Source: VRUE01 sp963837735 (GTDB lineage Bacteria; Actinomycetota; Thermoleophilia; Solirubrobacterales; 70-9). From it: 64,000 nucleotides of DNA. The notes beneath the pieces are model-generated. The model worked only from the letters and a program-made list of their open reading frames with translations, was not told the origin of the DNA and made no database searches. Of the stretch, positions 28,261 through 37,072 are shown one piece after another (the stretch's first letter is position 1; every line of letters starts with the position of its first letter). The stretch is from NCBI GenBank assembly GCA_963837735.1, contig CAWIOM010000004.1, positions 372,001-436,000 of the forward strand, in the 5' to 3' direction. The translations under genes were made by a program, and so were the position numbers.

Positions 28261-28956
28261 ATGGCCGACCGGACTTTTGCCAAGTTCACGTTCTTCAAGA
28301 TCGACCCTGCCTGGCGTCGTCGAGACGACGATCTCCGGGCTGCGGACAAGCGCGAATTCCTGGCCGCCTGCGACGACTTCGACACCGACCGCTCGCTGCG
28401 TGCCTACTCAACCATAGGCACGCGCGGCGACGTCGACATCGTCCTCCTCAGCCAGAGCCCGAACCTCGAGGATCTGCACACGTTTCACGTCGTCCTCGGG
28501 CAGAGCGGCCTGGCGAAGTGGGCGGAGACGCCCTACTCGTTCCTCTCGATGACGAAGAAGTCGCCCTACTCCGAGGAGGGAACGCGACCCGAGATCTGCG
28601 TCTCGGAGCGGCGGTACCTGTTCCTCTACCCGATGGTCAAGCAGCGGCGCTGGTACGGGCTCCCGGAGGAGGAGCGGATGCGGATCATGAAGAGCCACAT
28701 CGAGGTCGGCCGCCGCTATCCCGATATCTCGATCAACACCTCCTACTCGTTCGGGCTCGACGACCAGGAGTTCGTCGTCGCCTTCGAGGGCGACGACCCG
28801 GGCGAATTCCTCGATCTCGTGCAGGAGCTGCGCCCGACCGAGTCGAGCGCCTACACCGAGCGAGAGACCCCGATCTTCACCTGCGTGGCGATGTCGACAC
28901 GGAGGGCGCTCGACGCGCTCGACGGCACGGCGGCCGTTGCCGCCACGCCGGCATGA
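28261..28956 (+). CDS. hemQ: Coproheme decarboxylase (HemQ, chlorite-dismutase family)
   Basis: Last step of the coproporphyrin-dependent haem pathway used by actinobacteria and firmicutes: converts coproheme to haem b. The 231-residue length fits. Seen: FAKFTFFKIDPAWRR, RAYSTIGTRGDVDIV, RRYLFLYPMVKQRRWYGL with the Tyr used for radical decarboxylation, HIEVGRRYPDISINTSYSFG with the haem-ligand His region, and LVQELRPTESSAYTERETP. Starts at ATG 28261, only 4 bp from the divergent membrane-protein start. No other haem-pathway gene is adjacent. Confidence 0.9.
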   Translation: MADRTFAKFTFFKIDPAWRRRDDDLRAADKREFLAACDDFDTDRSLRAYSTIGTRGDVDIVLLSQSPNLEDLHTFHVVLGQSGLAKWAETPYSFLSMTKKSPYSEEGTRPEICVSERRYLFLYPMVKQRRWYGLPEEERMRIMKSHIEVGRRYPDISINTSYSFGLDDQEFVVAFEGDDPGEFLDLVQELRPTESSAYTERETPIFTCVAMSTRRALDALDGTAAVAATPA

Positions 28957-29065
28957 TCCTCTGCCCGACTGCGCCAGGATGCTCACCTCCGCATAGACCC
29001 GGCGCCGCATATTCCCTATTCTTCCGCGCTCGCTTCATCCCGACCCAGGCACACGGAAAAGGCAT

Positions 29066-30472
29066 ATGACCCAGATCGGAACCACTGAGAACCCACTGCG
29101 CGTGGCGATCGTCGGCGCCGGCCCATCGGGCTTCTACGCCGCCGAGCACATCCTCAAGGACGCGGAGACCCACGCCCAGGTCGATCTCTTCGACCGCCTC
29201 CCCACCCCGTTCGGCCTGGTCCGCGGCGGCGTCGCCCCCGACCACCCGAAGATCAAGTCGGTCATCCGCGTCTACGAGAAGACCGCGGCGCGCGAGGGCT
29301 TCCGCTTCTTCGGCAACGTCAAGGTCGGGCACGACATCGAGGTCGAGGACCTCGAGCGGCTCTACCACGCGATCGTCTTCACGGTCGGCTGCGAGACCGA
29401 CCGCCAGCTCGGCATTCCCGGCGAAGAGCTGCCCGGCAGCCACGCCGCGACCGCCTTCGTCGGCTGGTACAACGCGCACCCCGACTACGCCGACAACGAG
29501 TTCGACCTCTCCTGCGAGCGCGCCGTCGTGATCGGCAATGGCAACGTGGCGATGGACGTCGCCCGGATGCTGGCGCTCACCGACCACGAGCTGCGCCAGA
29601 CCGACACCGCCGACCACGCGATCGAGGAACTCGACCGCAAGCGGATCCGCGAGATCGTCGTCCTCGGCCGCCGCGGGCCCGCCCAGGCCGCCTTCACCAA
29701 CCCGGAGATCAAGGAGCTCGGCGAGCTCGAGGACGCCGACGTGGTGGTCGACCCCGCCGAGGTCGAGCTCGACCCGGCGAGCGAGGCCTACCTCGCCTCC
29801 GAGGACGCCGACAAGACGACGAAGGTGAACGTCGAGACGCTGCGCGAGTTCGCCCAGCGCACTCCGGAGGGCAACAAGCAGCGTGTCGTCCTCCGCTTCC
29901 TCGCTTCGCCGGTCGAGATCAGAGGCGACGGCAGGGTCGAGAAGATCGTGATCGGCCGCAACGAGCTGGTCGAAGAAGGCGGGACGCTGCGCGCAAGGGA
30001 CAGCGGTGAGCGCGAAGAGCTCGAGTGCGGCCTCGTCCTGCGCTCGGTCGGTTACACGGGAGTCCCGATCGAGGGAGTCCCCTTCGACGAGAAGCGGGGG
30101 TTGATCCTCAACGAGGGCGGCCGCGTGCTCGACTCCCACGACGCCGGCCACAGGGTCGGCCACTACACCGCCGGCTGGATCAAGCGCGGCCCCTCGGGCG
30201 TGATCGGCACCAACAAGAAAGACGCGCTCGAGACCGTCAGGCACCTGCTCGCCGACGTCGGCACACAGACGCTGCTCGACCCCGAGCGGCCCGAGCCCGA
30301 GGCGGTCGAGGAGCTGCTCGCCGAGCGCGGCGTCCGCTTCGTCAGCTTCGAGGACTGGCAGGCGATCGACCAGGCCGAGGTCGGCCGCGGCGAGCCCCAC
30401 GGCCGCCCTCGCGTCAAGTTCGTCCGGGTCGAGGAGATGCTCAGCGCCCTGGGCGAGAAGGTCACCGGCTAG
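29066..30472 (+). CDS. fprA: Ferredoxin-NADP(H) reductase, adrenodoxin-reductase type
   Basis: A 468-residue flavoprotein of the FprA family. FAD fold: VAIVGAGPSGFYAAEHIL; NADPH fold: AVVIGNGNVAMDVARML; conserved PFGLVRGGVAPDHPK; and the C-terminal GWIKRGPSGVIGTNKKDA that contacts both cofactors. It passes electrons between NADPH and ferredoxin. ATG 29066 has GGAAAAGG upstream. No frameshift. It follows hemQ in the same direction with a 109-bp gap. Confidence 0.92.
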   Translation: MTQIGTTENPLRVAIVGAGPSGFYAAEHILKDAETHAQVDLFDRLPTPFGLVRGGVAPDHPKIKSVIRVYEKTAAREGFRFFGNVKVGHDIEVEDLERLYHAIVFTVGCETDRQLGIPGEELPGSHAATAFVGWYNAHPDYADNEFDLSCERAVVIGNGNVAMDVARMLALTDHELRQTDTADHAIEELDRKRIREIVVLGRRGPAQAAFTNPEIKELGELEDADVVVDPAEVELDPASEAYLASEDADKTTKVNVETLREFAQRTPEGNKQRVVLRFLASPVEIRGDGRVEKIVIGRNELVEEGGTLRARDSGEREELECGLVLRSVGYTGVPIEGVPFDEKRGLILNEGGRVLDSHDAGHRVGHYTAGWIKRGPSGVIGTNKKDALETVRHLLADVGTQTLLDPERPEPEAVEELLAERGVRFVSFEDWQAIDQAEVGRGEPHGRPRVKFVRVEEMLSALGEKVTG

Positions 30473-30496
30473 CGGACGGGCGCCTGCCCGGCGTCG

Positions 30497-30522
30497 CAGA
30501 CAAAAAGTTACACTTTCGTCTG
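30497..30522. promoter_or_regulatory. Imperfect inverted repeat after fprA
   Basis: CAGAC and GTCTG form outer arms, with AAAAGT and ACTTT as inner arms offset by a one-base bulge around TAC. It is unusually AT-rich for the region. It could end the fprA transcript or be an operator for the small gene at 30557. Confidence 0.35.
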
Positions 30523-30556
30523 TCCCACGCGCGCCCCGACCCTCTAACCTCGGGGC

Positions 30557-30867
30557 ATGGAGTCCATGAGAGCCACCTGGACCGACACCCGCCTCGACGA
30601 GTTCGCCGCCTCGGTCGATCACCGCTTCGACGGGGTCGATCCCGCTTCGACGGGATCGACAAGCGCCTCGATGCAATCGATTCCGCCCTCGGCCTTGTCG
30701 ACCACAGGTTCGGCGAGGTCCAGCGGCGCCTCGACAAGATCGACGTCGACCTTCGCGATGTGAAGTCGGAGCTATCGGCTAACAGCCGCTCGATGCTTCA
30801 GTTCTGCGGCGTCATCGTCGCTGCCCAGATCGGGACCGTGGCGACGCTGATCGCGCTCTTCGGCTGA
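30557..30867 (+). CDS. Small coiled-coil protein with C-terminal membrane helix (frameshift near 30640)
   Basis: About 103 residues. Starts MESMRATWTDTRLDEFAA, followed by DHRFDGVD and, after an indel near 30640, a similar RFDGIDKRLDAIDSALG unit, then HRFGEVQRRLDKIDVDLRDV, which are heptad-like repeats. It ends in one membrane helix (LQFCGVIVAAQIGTVATLIALFG). This layout resembles short bacterial DUF1640-like or tail-anchored coiled-coil proteins. Function unknown. Confidence 0.6.
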
Positions 30868-30873
30868 GACGGA

Positions 30874-31774
30874 CTAGGGCCGGCCGCGATCATCGAGATG
30901 GCGCGACAGAAACCCGACCTGGTCGGCGACCATGCGCTCGAAGGTCTCGCCGATGAAGGGGTCGAAGTGGCCGCCGGGATAGGTGCGCAGCTCCCCCTCA
31001 GGCGCCTGCTCGGCGGCGAGCATGCCGAGCCGCGGCGGGTTTATGTCGTCGTCCTCGGTGATGCAGTAGAGGATCGGACATCGGATGTGGCGCGCCTTGC
31101 GGGCGAGGTTGTAGGGAGGGGCCAGGGCGACCCGCGCGCAGAGGGCGTTGCTCCACCGCGAGCCGGGCGGGGTGATCGCGGCGAAACCGGGAGCGGAGTC
31201 TGGGCTGTTGAGGGCCGCGAGGGTGCCGGGCGGTCCCGCAGCCGGGACCCGGTAGGGCTCGGCGCGGCGCAGCGCCCGCTGGCCGTCGCGCAGGCCGGCC
31301 GCCATCAGCCTGGCGACGTGGCGAGGTCCGCCGACGCGCAGGAGGCTGCGCATGCCGCTGACAACGGGGGCGACGCAGATCGCGGCGGCCAGCTCGGGCT
31401 CGTCGATCGCGACCGCCTGGACGTTGCCGCCGCCCAGCGAGTAACCCCAGAGAGCGGCCCGGGAGCGGTCGAGACCGGGGTGGGAGCGGACGTAGCGGAG
31501 CGCGGCACGCAGGTCCTGGCGCTGGCCGGCGCCACTGACCAATCCTCGCGGCTCGCCATCGGAGTCGCCGAAGTGCCGGTAGTCGATCGCGAGCGCCGCG
31601 AAGCCTCCGGCGGCGAGGCGCTCGGCGACGGCGCCCATCCCCTGGTCGCGCACGCAGGAGAGGCCCGAGCCCATCACGACGATGGGCGCTGGGCCGGCTC
31701 GCGGCCGGCGGCATGTGGAGCGTCGCAGAGCAGCTCTCGCCGCCCGACTCGAACCGGACCTCCTCGCCGTTCAT
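30874..31774 (-). CDS. Alpha/beta-fold hydrolase (frameshift near 31690)
   Basis: About 300 residues. The first frame (MNGEEVRFESGGESCSATLH) joins the second after VVMGSGLSC. Oxyanion and nucleophile region: FAALAIDYRHFGDSDGEPRG and LWGYSLGGGN with the Ser nucleophile. The catalytic Asp is probably in CITEDDDINPP and the His in YPGGHFDPFIGETFERM. It has a helical cap between residues 130 and 220. Probably an esterase or acyl hydrolase; substrate unknown. Confidence 0.75.
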
Positions 31775-31820
31775 GAGCCGATCCTAGACCCGGCGCCCTG
31801 GCCCTCGTAGAATCGCGCTC

Positions 31821-32048
31821 GTGGCCGACCTGACCGAGCTCAAGGAGATGATCGAGGCGGCGCTCCCGGGCGCCGAAGTGGACGTGTCCGACGAAGACGG
31901 CGGCGGCCAGCACCTGCTGGCGGTCGTCGCAGCGCCCCAGTTCGAGGGCCTCTCCCGGATCGACCAGCACCGCCTGGTCAAGGCAGCCGTCAGGAAGCGC
32001 TTCGACGACGGCACCATCCACGCCCTCTCGGTCAGGACGAGCGTCTGA
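31821..32048 (+). CDS. BolA family protein
   Basis: A 75-residue protein starting with GTG (MADLTELKEMIEAALPGAEV). It has the compact BolA fold pattern ending in HRLVKAAVRKRFDDGTIHALSVRT, with the conserved His near the end. BolA proteins form [2Fe-2S]-bridged pairs with CGFS monothiol glutaredoxins. The next gene, 19 bp downstream, encodes exactly that partner. Confidence 0.85.
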   Translation: MADLTELKEMIEAALPGAEVDVSDEDGGGQHLLAVVAAPQFEGLSRIDQHRLVKAAVRKRFDDGTIHALSVRTSV

Positions 32049-32067
32049 CTCCCTACAATGCTTCGCG

Positions 32068-32457
32068 ATGGCTGCCGACCCCGCCCTGAAGGAGAAGGTC
32101 GAAGAGCTGATCGGCGCAAATCCGGTCCTGCTCTTCATGAAAGGCACGCCCGAGATGCCCCGTTGCGGGTTCTCGATGCGCGTCGTGCAGGTCCTCGACG
32201 CGATCGACGTCGAGTACGGCGCGATCGACGTGCTGCCCGCTCTGCAGCCCCTTCGCGAGGTAACCGCCGAGCTCTCGGACTGGCAGACCTTTCCGCAGCT
32301 CTACGTCAAGGGTCAGCTGATCGGGGGGGCGGACATCGTCGAGGAGATGTTCGACTCCGGCGAGCTCGCCGAAGCGCTCGGCGTCGAGCAGCCCGAGGCT
32401 CCCGCGGTCGCGTCGTCCGCGCCCCCGGCGCAGTCCCCCCCGCTTCAGATCGAATAG
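32068..32457 (+). CDS. grxD: Monothiol glutaredoxin, Grx4/GrxD type
   Basis: A 129-residue protein with the CGFS active site (PEMPRCGFSMRV) and later QTFPQLYVKGQLIGGADIV, the glutathione and cluster contacts. It carries and delivers [2Fe-2S] clusters. The last 20 residues are an Ala/Pro-rich tail not found in most family members. It is in the same operon as bolA and convergent with an A-type Fe-S carrier gene. Confidence 0.9.
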   Translation: MAADPALKEKVEELIGANPVLLFMKGTPEMPRCGFSMRVVQVLDAIDVEYGAIDVLPALQPLREVTAELSDWQTFPQLYVKGQLIGGADIVEEMFDSGELAEALGVEQPEAPAVASSAPPAQSPPLQIE

Positions 32458-32473
32458 CCCGCCGACGCCGGAA

Positions 32474-32848
32474 TTAGACGGACGCGGCCTCGGCCGCGTC
32501 CTCCTTCACCTGGAAGGACGACCCACACCCACAGGCGGCGACGACGTTCGGGTTGTTGACCTGAAAGCCGGCGCCCTGCAGGCCTTCGATGTAGTCGACC
32601 TCGGAGCCGAAGACGAACTGCATGCTGACCTTGTCGACGATCACGGCAACCCCGTCGACCTCGAAGACATGGTCGTCGTCCTTCGTCTTGTCGAAGGCCA
32701 GCGCGTACTGGAAGCCCGAGCAACCGCCGCCGCGGACCGCCACCCGCAGGGCCTGGCCCTCGCCATCGGCCTGACCCCCGAGCAGCTCGCCGATCTTCTC
32801 GACGGCCTTCGGGCTGAGGGTTATCGCGTCTGTCTGGGGCTCCGACAC
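32474..32848 (-). CDS. A-type iron-sulfur carrier (ErpA/IscA family)
   Basis: About 124 residues from GTG 32848 (VSEPQTDAITLSPKAVEKI). The three conserved cysteines are present: GGGCSGFQY and ACGCGSSF. It delivers Fe-S clusters to apoproteins. A longer reading from 32926 would overlap the start of the divergent degV gene, so the GTG is preferred. Together with bolA and grxD it forms an Fe-S trafficking cluster. Confidence 0.87.
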   Translation of the reverse strand: MSEPQTDAITLSPKAVEKIGELLGGQADGEGQALRVAVRGGGCSGFQYALAFDKTKDDDHVFEVDGVAVIVDKVSMQFVFGSEVDYIEGLQGAGFQVNNPNVVAACGCGSSFQVKEDAAEAASV

Positions 32849-32888
32849 TTCATAAAGTGTAGCGGCCGGTCTGAGAGAATTCTGCGCC

Positions 32889-33764
32889 TTGAGTCCGAGC
32901 GCGCAAACCGCCGTCGTCTGCGACACAACGGCCTATCTCCCGGATGCGCTCGTGGAAGAGCGGGGGATCCGGCGGATCAGCCTCTACGTCTCGATCGGAG
33001 ACCTGCAGGAAGCGGAGAGCGAGATCTCGGACTTCGCCGGCTTCTACGAGCGCCTGCGAGCCTCGGAAGGGGGCGCGATTACGTCGCAGCCCTCGATCGG
33101 AGACTTCATTTCCGTCTACGAACCGCTGCTCGATGCCGGCCGAGAAATCGTCTCGATCCATATCTCGGCCGGGATCTCCGGGACCTTCGAGGCCGCCGGG
33201 CAGGCCCGCGACCGGCTGATCCAGGAAGGGAAGGGCGGCGAGCGCATCCGCATCTTCGACTCGCGCTCCGCCGCCGGGGGGATGGGGCTGTGCGTGCTCG
33301 CCGCCTCGGCGGCCGCCGCCTCCGGGGCCGATGCCGAGGCGGCCGTCGCCCGCGCCGAGCAGGCGCGCGAGGAGCTGAAGATGTGGTTCGCGATCGACAC
33401 CCTCGAGTATCTGCGCCGCGGCGGCAGGATCGGAGGCGCCCGGGCCTGGATCGGCTCGGCCTTGAAGATCAAGCCGATCCTCACCCTCGAAGAGGAGATC
33501 ACCCCGGTCGAGCGGGTCCGGACCCGGGCGCGATCGATCGAGCGGCTCCGCGACTACGCGCGCAAGCGCCATGAGGACGGCTTCGACGCCTGGGTCGTCC
33601 AGCACATTCAGGACTTCGAGACCGCCGACTCCCTGGTTGAAGACGGACGTGAGATCTTCGGCTGCGAGCCGGCCTTCGTCTCCGAGATAGGAGCGGTCCT
33701 CGGCGCCCACGTCGGCCCCGGCCTGCTCGGAATCGGCTCGGTCTCGAAGTCGGTGCTCGAGTAG
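32889..33764 (+). CDS. DegV family (FakB-like) fatty-acid-binding protein
   Basis: A 291-residue protein. Motifs: VVCDTTAYLP at the start, GGAITSQPSIGDF with the TSQPS lipid-contact loop, ISAGISGTFEAAG, and EYLRRGGRIGGARAWIG. DegV proteins bind a fatty acid and present it to a FakA kinase; no FakA is seen here. The start is a TTG at 32889, 40 bp from the divergent A-type carrier gene. No frameshift. Confidence 0.88.
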   Translation: MSPSAQTAVVCDTTAYLPDALVEERGIRRISLYVSIGDLQEAESEISDFAGFYERLRASEGGAITSQPSIGDFISVYEPLLDAGREIVSIHISAGISGTFEAAGQARDRLIQEGKGGERIRIFDSRSAAGGMGLCVLAASAAAASGADAEAAVARAEQAREELKMWFAIDTLEYLRRGGRIGGARAWIGSALKIKPILTLEEEITPVERVRTRARSIERLRDYARKRHEDGFDAWVVQHIQDFETADSLVEDGREIFGCEPAFVSEIGAVLGAHVGPGLLGIGSVSKSVLE

Positions 33765-34016
33765 CTAGCGACGACGCCTGAGCATCATCAGACCGCCGAC
33801 GGCAAAGCCGACGACCGCGGCGCCGACGACGAGCTGCGAGCGGTGCTCGCGCACCTGGCGGCGCCAGTCGGTGAGCTCCGTGACGCGGGTGCGCAGCGCC
33901 TCGACCGAGTTGCCGAGGTCGGCGCGCTGGGCGTCGATGTCGGCGCGGATCTGCGCCGGAGAGCGGCCGGGCGCGCCCGCGGTCGGCCCCTGGATCGGCC
34001 GCGGCTGATCGCTCAT
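33765..34016 (-). CDS. DUF3618 family protein
   Basis: An 83-residue protein with the DUF3618 pattern (SPAQIRADIDAQRADLGNSV, EALRTRVTELTDWR) and a single C-terminal membrane helix (LVVGAAVVGFAVGGLMML) ending in RRRR. Its start overlaps the holin-like gene (ATGA). Starts and ends of the three-gene set 34668-33765 are coupled. Probably an envelope or stress protein; function unknown. Confidence 0.8.
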   Translation of the reverse strand: MSDQPRPIQGPTAGAPGRSPAQIRADIDAQRADLGNSVEALRTRVTELTDWRRQVREHRSQLVVGAAVVGFAVGGLMMLRRRR

Positions 34017-34534
34017 TTCCCGGCCCCGGGGTCGCTCGGCGGAGACGGCGGAGTGCCCGGCGGCCGTGCCGAGGAGGGAGGGGGCGGCGAGGTCGGGCTG
34101 GGCTGGGCAGGAGCGGGCGGCGCGGCGGGCGAGGCCGGCTCGTCATCGCCTTCGAGGGTGGTGCGGATCAGCTTCGCCTCCTTGATCGCCTGCTCGGGCA
34201 CGGGCGGCGCGCCGGCCTTGACAGAGTTGTAGGCGAACCAGCCGGCGGCGGCGGCGATCAGCAGGAAGATCGCCGCCTCGACGAAGAAGCCGGCCCAGAA
34301 GTTGTCGAAGACCTGTTCGTTGAGCAGCCAGGCAAAGCCCTCCATGATCAGGATCAGAGCCAGGAAGGCAAAGGTCCCGGCAGCGACGCCGACCGCCGAG
34401 CCGCGCAGCAGCTTTGTGACTTTTTCGGTGACCTCCGCCTTGGCGAGCTCGACCTCCTCGCGAACCAGGGTCGAGACCCGTTCTGAGACGTCGAAGACGA
34501 GCTCCGCGACGGATTTCTCGTTCGGCTCCGGCAT
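34013..34534 (-). CDS. Phage-holin-3_6 family (actinobacterial superfamily III holin-like) membrane protein
   Basis: A 173-residue protein. The N-terminal amphipathic part (SVAELVFDVSERVSTLVREEVELAKAE) is followed by two membrane helices (VGVAAGTFAFLALILIMEGF and AGFFVEAAIFLLIAAAAGWF). The tail is Pro/Ser-rich. ATG 34534 overlaps the preceding small gene (TGATG). Despite the name this family is chromosomal and commonly sits with DUF3618 in actinobacteria, as here; it is not a sign of a prophage. Confidence 0.8.
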   Translation of the reverse strand: MPEPNEKSVAELVFDVSERVSTLVREEVELAKAEVTEKVTKLLRGSAVGVAAGTFAFLALILIMEGFAWLLNEQVFDNFWAGFFVEAAIFLLIAAAAGWFAYNSVKAGAPPVPEQAIKEAKLIRTTLEGDDEPASPAAPPAPAQPSPTSPPPPSSARPPGTPPSPPSDPGAGK

Positions 34535-34668
34535 CACTCAGGAGGGTCTTCGTCGAACACGCGACGCCAGAGCAGAGCGGCGGCCCGGGCGGCAAGCAGG
34601 CTCGCCAACGCGCTGCTCGCGGTCAGCACTCCGCTCCAGACCAGTCGTTTGACTATGTCGTTCTCCAT
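34534..34668 (-). CDS. Small DUF4235-like membrane protein
   Basis: A 44-residue protein: MENDIVKRLVWSGVLTAS, then a helix (ALASLLAARAAALLWRRVF) and DEDPPE. It lies in frame just before the holin-like gene, with a TGATG stop/start overlap that supports translation. Resembles DUF4235 proteins often encoded with holin-like and DUF3618 genes. Confidence 0.55.
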   Translation of the reverse strand: MENDIVKRLVWSGVLTASSALASLLAARAAALLWRRVFDEDPPE

Positions 34669-34683
34669 ACCTCGCGACCTTAC

Positions 34684-35286
34684 CTATCGGGGCTCGAGGC
34701 CGTCGCAGATCGTCGTGACGACAAGGTCCTTTGCCTCGTCGAAGTCGGTCGAGCTGGCCGGGATCACCTCGAAGATCCAGCCCGAGAGAAGCTGCTCGAT
34801 CGCCCCGTAGAAGGACATCGAGGCGAAGGCGGCGTCGATGTCGCGGCGGAAGGCTCCCTGCTCCTGCCCGTCGGCGACAATTTTGGCGATCGAGTCGTAG
34901 GCTCGCCGGATCTCGGGCAGATGCGTGCGGCCGAAGGAGTTGGCGGCCCTCGTCACCTCGACGATGATCACCTTCATCAGCTCGGGGTTGTGACGGTAGG
35001 AGTCGACGATGAAGGCGGCGACGGCGGCCAGCTTGCGGCGCGGCGACTCGGCGCTGGCGTCTGCCTCTTCGATCGCCGCCAGCAACAACGACCAGCGCTC
35101 GGTGAACAGCTCGTTGAGCACCTCGTCCTTGGATTTGAAGTAGTGGTAGACGAGGCCGTAGGCGACTCCCGCCTCGTCGGCGATGTCCGAGACGCGAGTC
35201 GAGTGGAAGCCCTGGCGGGCGAAGACGCGGATCGCGGCATCGAGGATGTTGCGGCGTTTGTCGATCGGGGGCGCTTTCGAAGCCAT
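34684..35286 (-). CDS. TetR family transcriptional regulator
   Basis: A 200-residue regulator. The DNA-binding helix-turn-helix is VSDIADEAGVAYGLVYHYFKSKDEV; the C-terminal part is helical and should bind a ligand. The start overlaps the nitrilase stop (TGATG), so it is the second gene of that operon. The probable operator, a 16-bp palindrome at 36147-36162, sits at the operon promoter, which suggests autorepression. Confidence 0.88.
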   Translation of the reverse strand: MASKAPPIDKRRNILDAAIRVFARQGFHSTRVSDIADEAGVAYGLVYHYFKSKDEVLNELFTERWSLLLAAIEEADASAESPRRKLAAVAAFIVDSYRHNPELMKVIIVEVTRAANSFGRTHLPEIRRAYDSIAKIVADGQEQGAFRRDIDAAFASMSFYGAIEQLLSGWIFEVIPASSTDFDEAKDLVVTTICDGLEPR

Positions 35287-36114
35287 CAGGCGCGCACCTC
35301 GGCGAGTTGAGGCCAGGCGTATGCGTCAGGCCGGCGATTGGCGAGCGAGGGCAGCGACTCGCGCACCTCGTCCTGTGCCGCGAGGTCGATGTCGGCGCTC
35401 ACCACGCACTCGCCCCGATCGGCGGCGGCGAGCACATTTCCCCACGGATCGACGATCGAGGAATGGCCGTAGGAACGGAAGTGCGGCGGCGCCTCTCCGG
35501 TCTGGTTGGGCGCCAGCGACGAACGCCTGGTTCTCGATCGCCCGCGCGCGCAGCAACACCTGCCAATGGTCTCGCCCGGTGGCCTCGGTGAACGCCGATG
35601 GGACAGCGATCAGGCGGGCCCCGCGCACGGCGAGGATCCGGAACAGCTCAGGAAAGCGCAGGTCGTAGCAGACGGTCAGGCCGACGCTCAGCTCTCCCGC
35701 CTCGGCGATGACGATCTCCGAGCCGGGCTGCTCGTGCTCGGACTCACGGTAGGCGACGCCATCGATGTCGACGTCGAACATGTGGATCTTGCGGTACACG
35801 GCGAGGTCGGAGCCATCGGGGCCGATCAGCACCGACGTGTTGAAGGCCCTCTCGCCGGCGCGCTCGGAGATGCTGCCGGCGAGAAGGTGAATGCCCAGGT
35901 CGGAGGCCCAGGCGCGTGCGGCGCTGAGGCTGGGCCCGTCGAGCGGCTCGGCGCCGGCGAGTAGATCCTCGCCCGCGGCCAGGAGATTCCACTTCTCGGG
36001 CAGCGCCACAAGCCCGGCGCCGTCCGCCGCCGCGTCGCGGACGAGCCGCTCGGCCGTGGCCAGGTTCTGTGACTTCCGGTCGGTCGAGTTGAGCTGTACC
36101 GCGGCTACCCGCAA
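35286..36114 (-). CDS. Carbon-nitrogen hydrolase (Nit family), frameshift near 35515
   Basis: About 275 residues. The catalytic triad is visible: Glu in VALPEKWNL, Lys in VYRKIHMFD and Cys in LTVCYDLRFPELFR. A lost C near 35515 breaks AFVAGAQ and QTGEAPPHFRSYGHSSIVDP. The DLRFPELFR string and overall length fit the deaminated-glutathione amidase (Nit1/YafV-type) branch, but the substrate is not certain. First gene of the operon with the TetR regulator. Confidence 0.82.
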
Positions 36115-36146
36115 GGTTCCCTTTCGTGTCGATCCCGATCCCGGCT

Positions 36147-36162
36147 GATTGACCAGTCAATC
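36147..36162. promoter_or_regulatory. TetR-type operator before the nitrilase operon
   Basis: GATTGAC and GTCAATC are perfect inverted arms around CA. The site lies 33-48 bp upstream of the nitrilase start, just downstream of a TATACT box (minus strand, 36174-36179) that could be the -10 element. Binding there would block the operon that encodes the TetR protein. Confidence 0.65.
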
Positions 36163-36212
36163 GGTTGGGCCAGTATAGGAGGCGAGGCAGCGAGTTTGGT
36201 CGGGCGGCGAGC

Positions 36213-37052
36213 CTAGAAACCGATGATGCGGGCAACGATCCTGTCCCAGGCGCGAGCCGGCGTGACGAGCTTGAGGCGCGCCTGGATCTTGGCGTCGGCA
36301 CCGACGAGATAGCGAGTCCGCGGGCGCCGCGCGGTCAACGCCCGCTCGATCGTGGCGGCGACCCGCTCGGGCGCTATTCCGCGCTCCCCGAGTCTCCTGC
36401 TCGCCCCGCGCACGGCGGCCATCGGCTTCCCGTAGAGCTCCTCGGTCTCGGGTGCGCGCTCCAGCAGGCGCTCGATCTCGCGATCGCTGCGCTCCCAGAT
36501 CGGCGTCTTGATCGAGCCCGGCTCGACGATCGAGACGGAGATGCCCCAGGGCCTGAGCTCCTGACGGAAGACGTCTCCGGCCGCCTCGATCCCGAACTTG
36601 GCCACGTGATAGGCGCCGTTCATCGGGAAGGCGATGCGCCCGCCGATCGAGCTGATGAAGACGACCCGGCCGGGTGCCCTGCGTATCGCCGGCAGCATCG
36701 CCTTGGTGACGGCGACGTGTCCGATCAAGTTGACCTCGACCTGGCGGCGGAAGTCCTCCATCGGCATCGTCTCCAGGGGGCCCGGCACCCCGATTCCCGC
36801 GTTGTTGACGAGCCCGTCGAGCCCGTCCTCGCCAAGGTCGGCGTCGATCCGGCCGGCGGCGGCCTCGATCTGGGGGCCGTCGGTGATGTCGAGCATCACC
36901 GGCACCAGCGAGGCGGACGCCGCCCCGGCGAGGGATTCGGCGTCCTCCTCCCTGCGCACGCCGGCAAAGACCCGCCATCCGGCCGCGTCGAGTCGCAGGG
37001 CCGTGGCACGACCGATGCCGGTCGAGGCGCCGGTTACCAGTGCCGAGGGCAT
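36213..37052 (-). CDS. Short-chain dehydrogenase/reductase
   Basis: A 279-residue classical SDR. Cofactor motif TGASTGIGRA, NNAG at about residue 83 (LVNNAGIG), the catalytic Ser in VFISSIGGR and YHVAK. The presence of R residues after the first strand (GVRREED) suggests NADP. The C-terminal part (RRPRTRYLVGADAKIQ) resembles oxidoreductases acting on hydrophobic substrates. It diverges from the cyclase-ATPase gene with a 20-bp gap. No frameshift. Confidence 0.85.
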   Translation of the reverse strand: MPSALVTGASTGIGRATALRLDAAGWRVFAGVRREEDAESLAGAASASLVPVMLDITDGPQIEAAAGRIDADLGEDGLDGLVNNAGIGVPGPLETMPMEDFRRQVEVNLIGHVAVTKAMLPAIRRAPGRVVFISSIGGRIAFPMNGAYHVAKFGIEAAGDVFRQELRPWGISVSIVEPGSIKTPIWERSDREIERLLERAPETEELYGKPMAAVRGASRRLGERGIAPERVAATIERALTARRPRTRYLVGADAKIQARLKLVTPARAWDRIVARIIGF

Positions 37053-37072
37053 ATCCGTAACCTAGTCCGATC

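Noticed and set aside
34013..34534. Holin-like gene as a sign of a prophage.
   Set aside because: This family is chromosomal in actinobacteria and lies beside DUF3618; no other phage gene is present.
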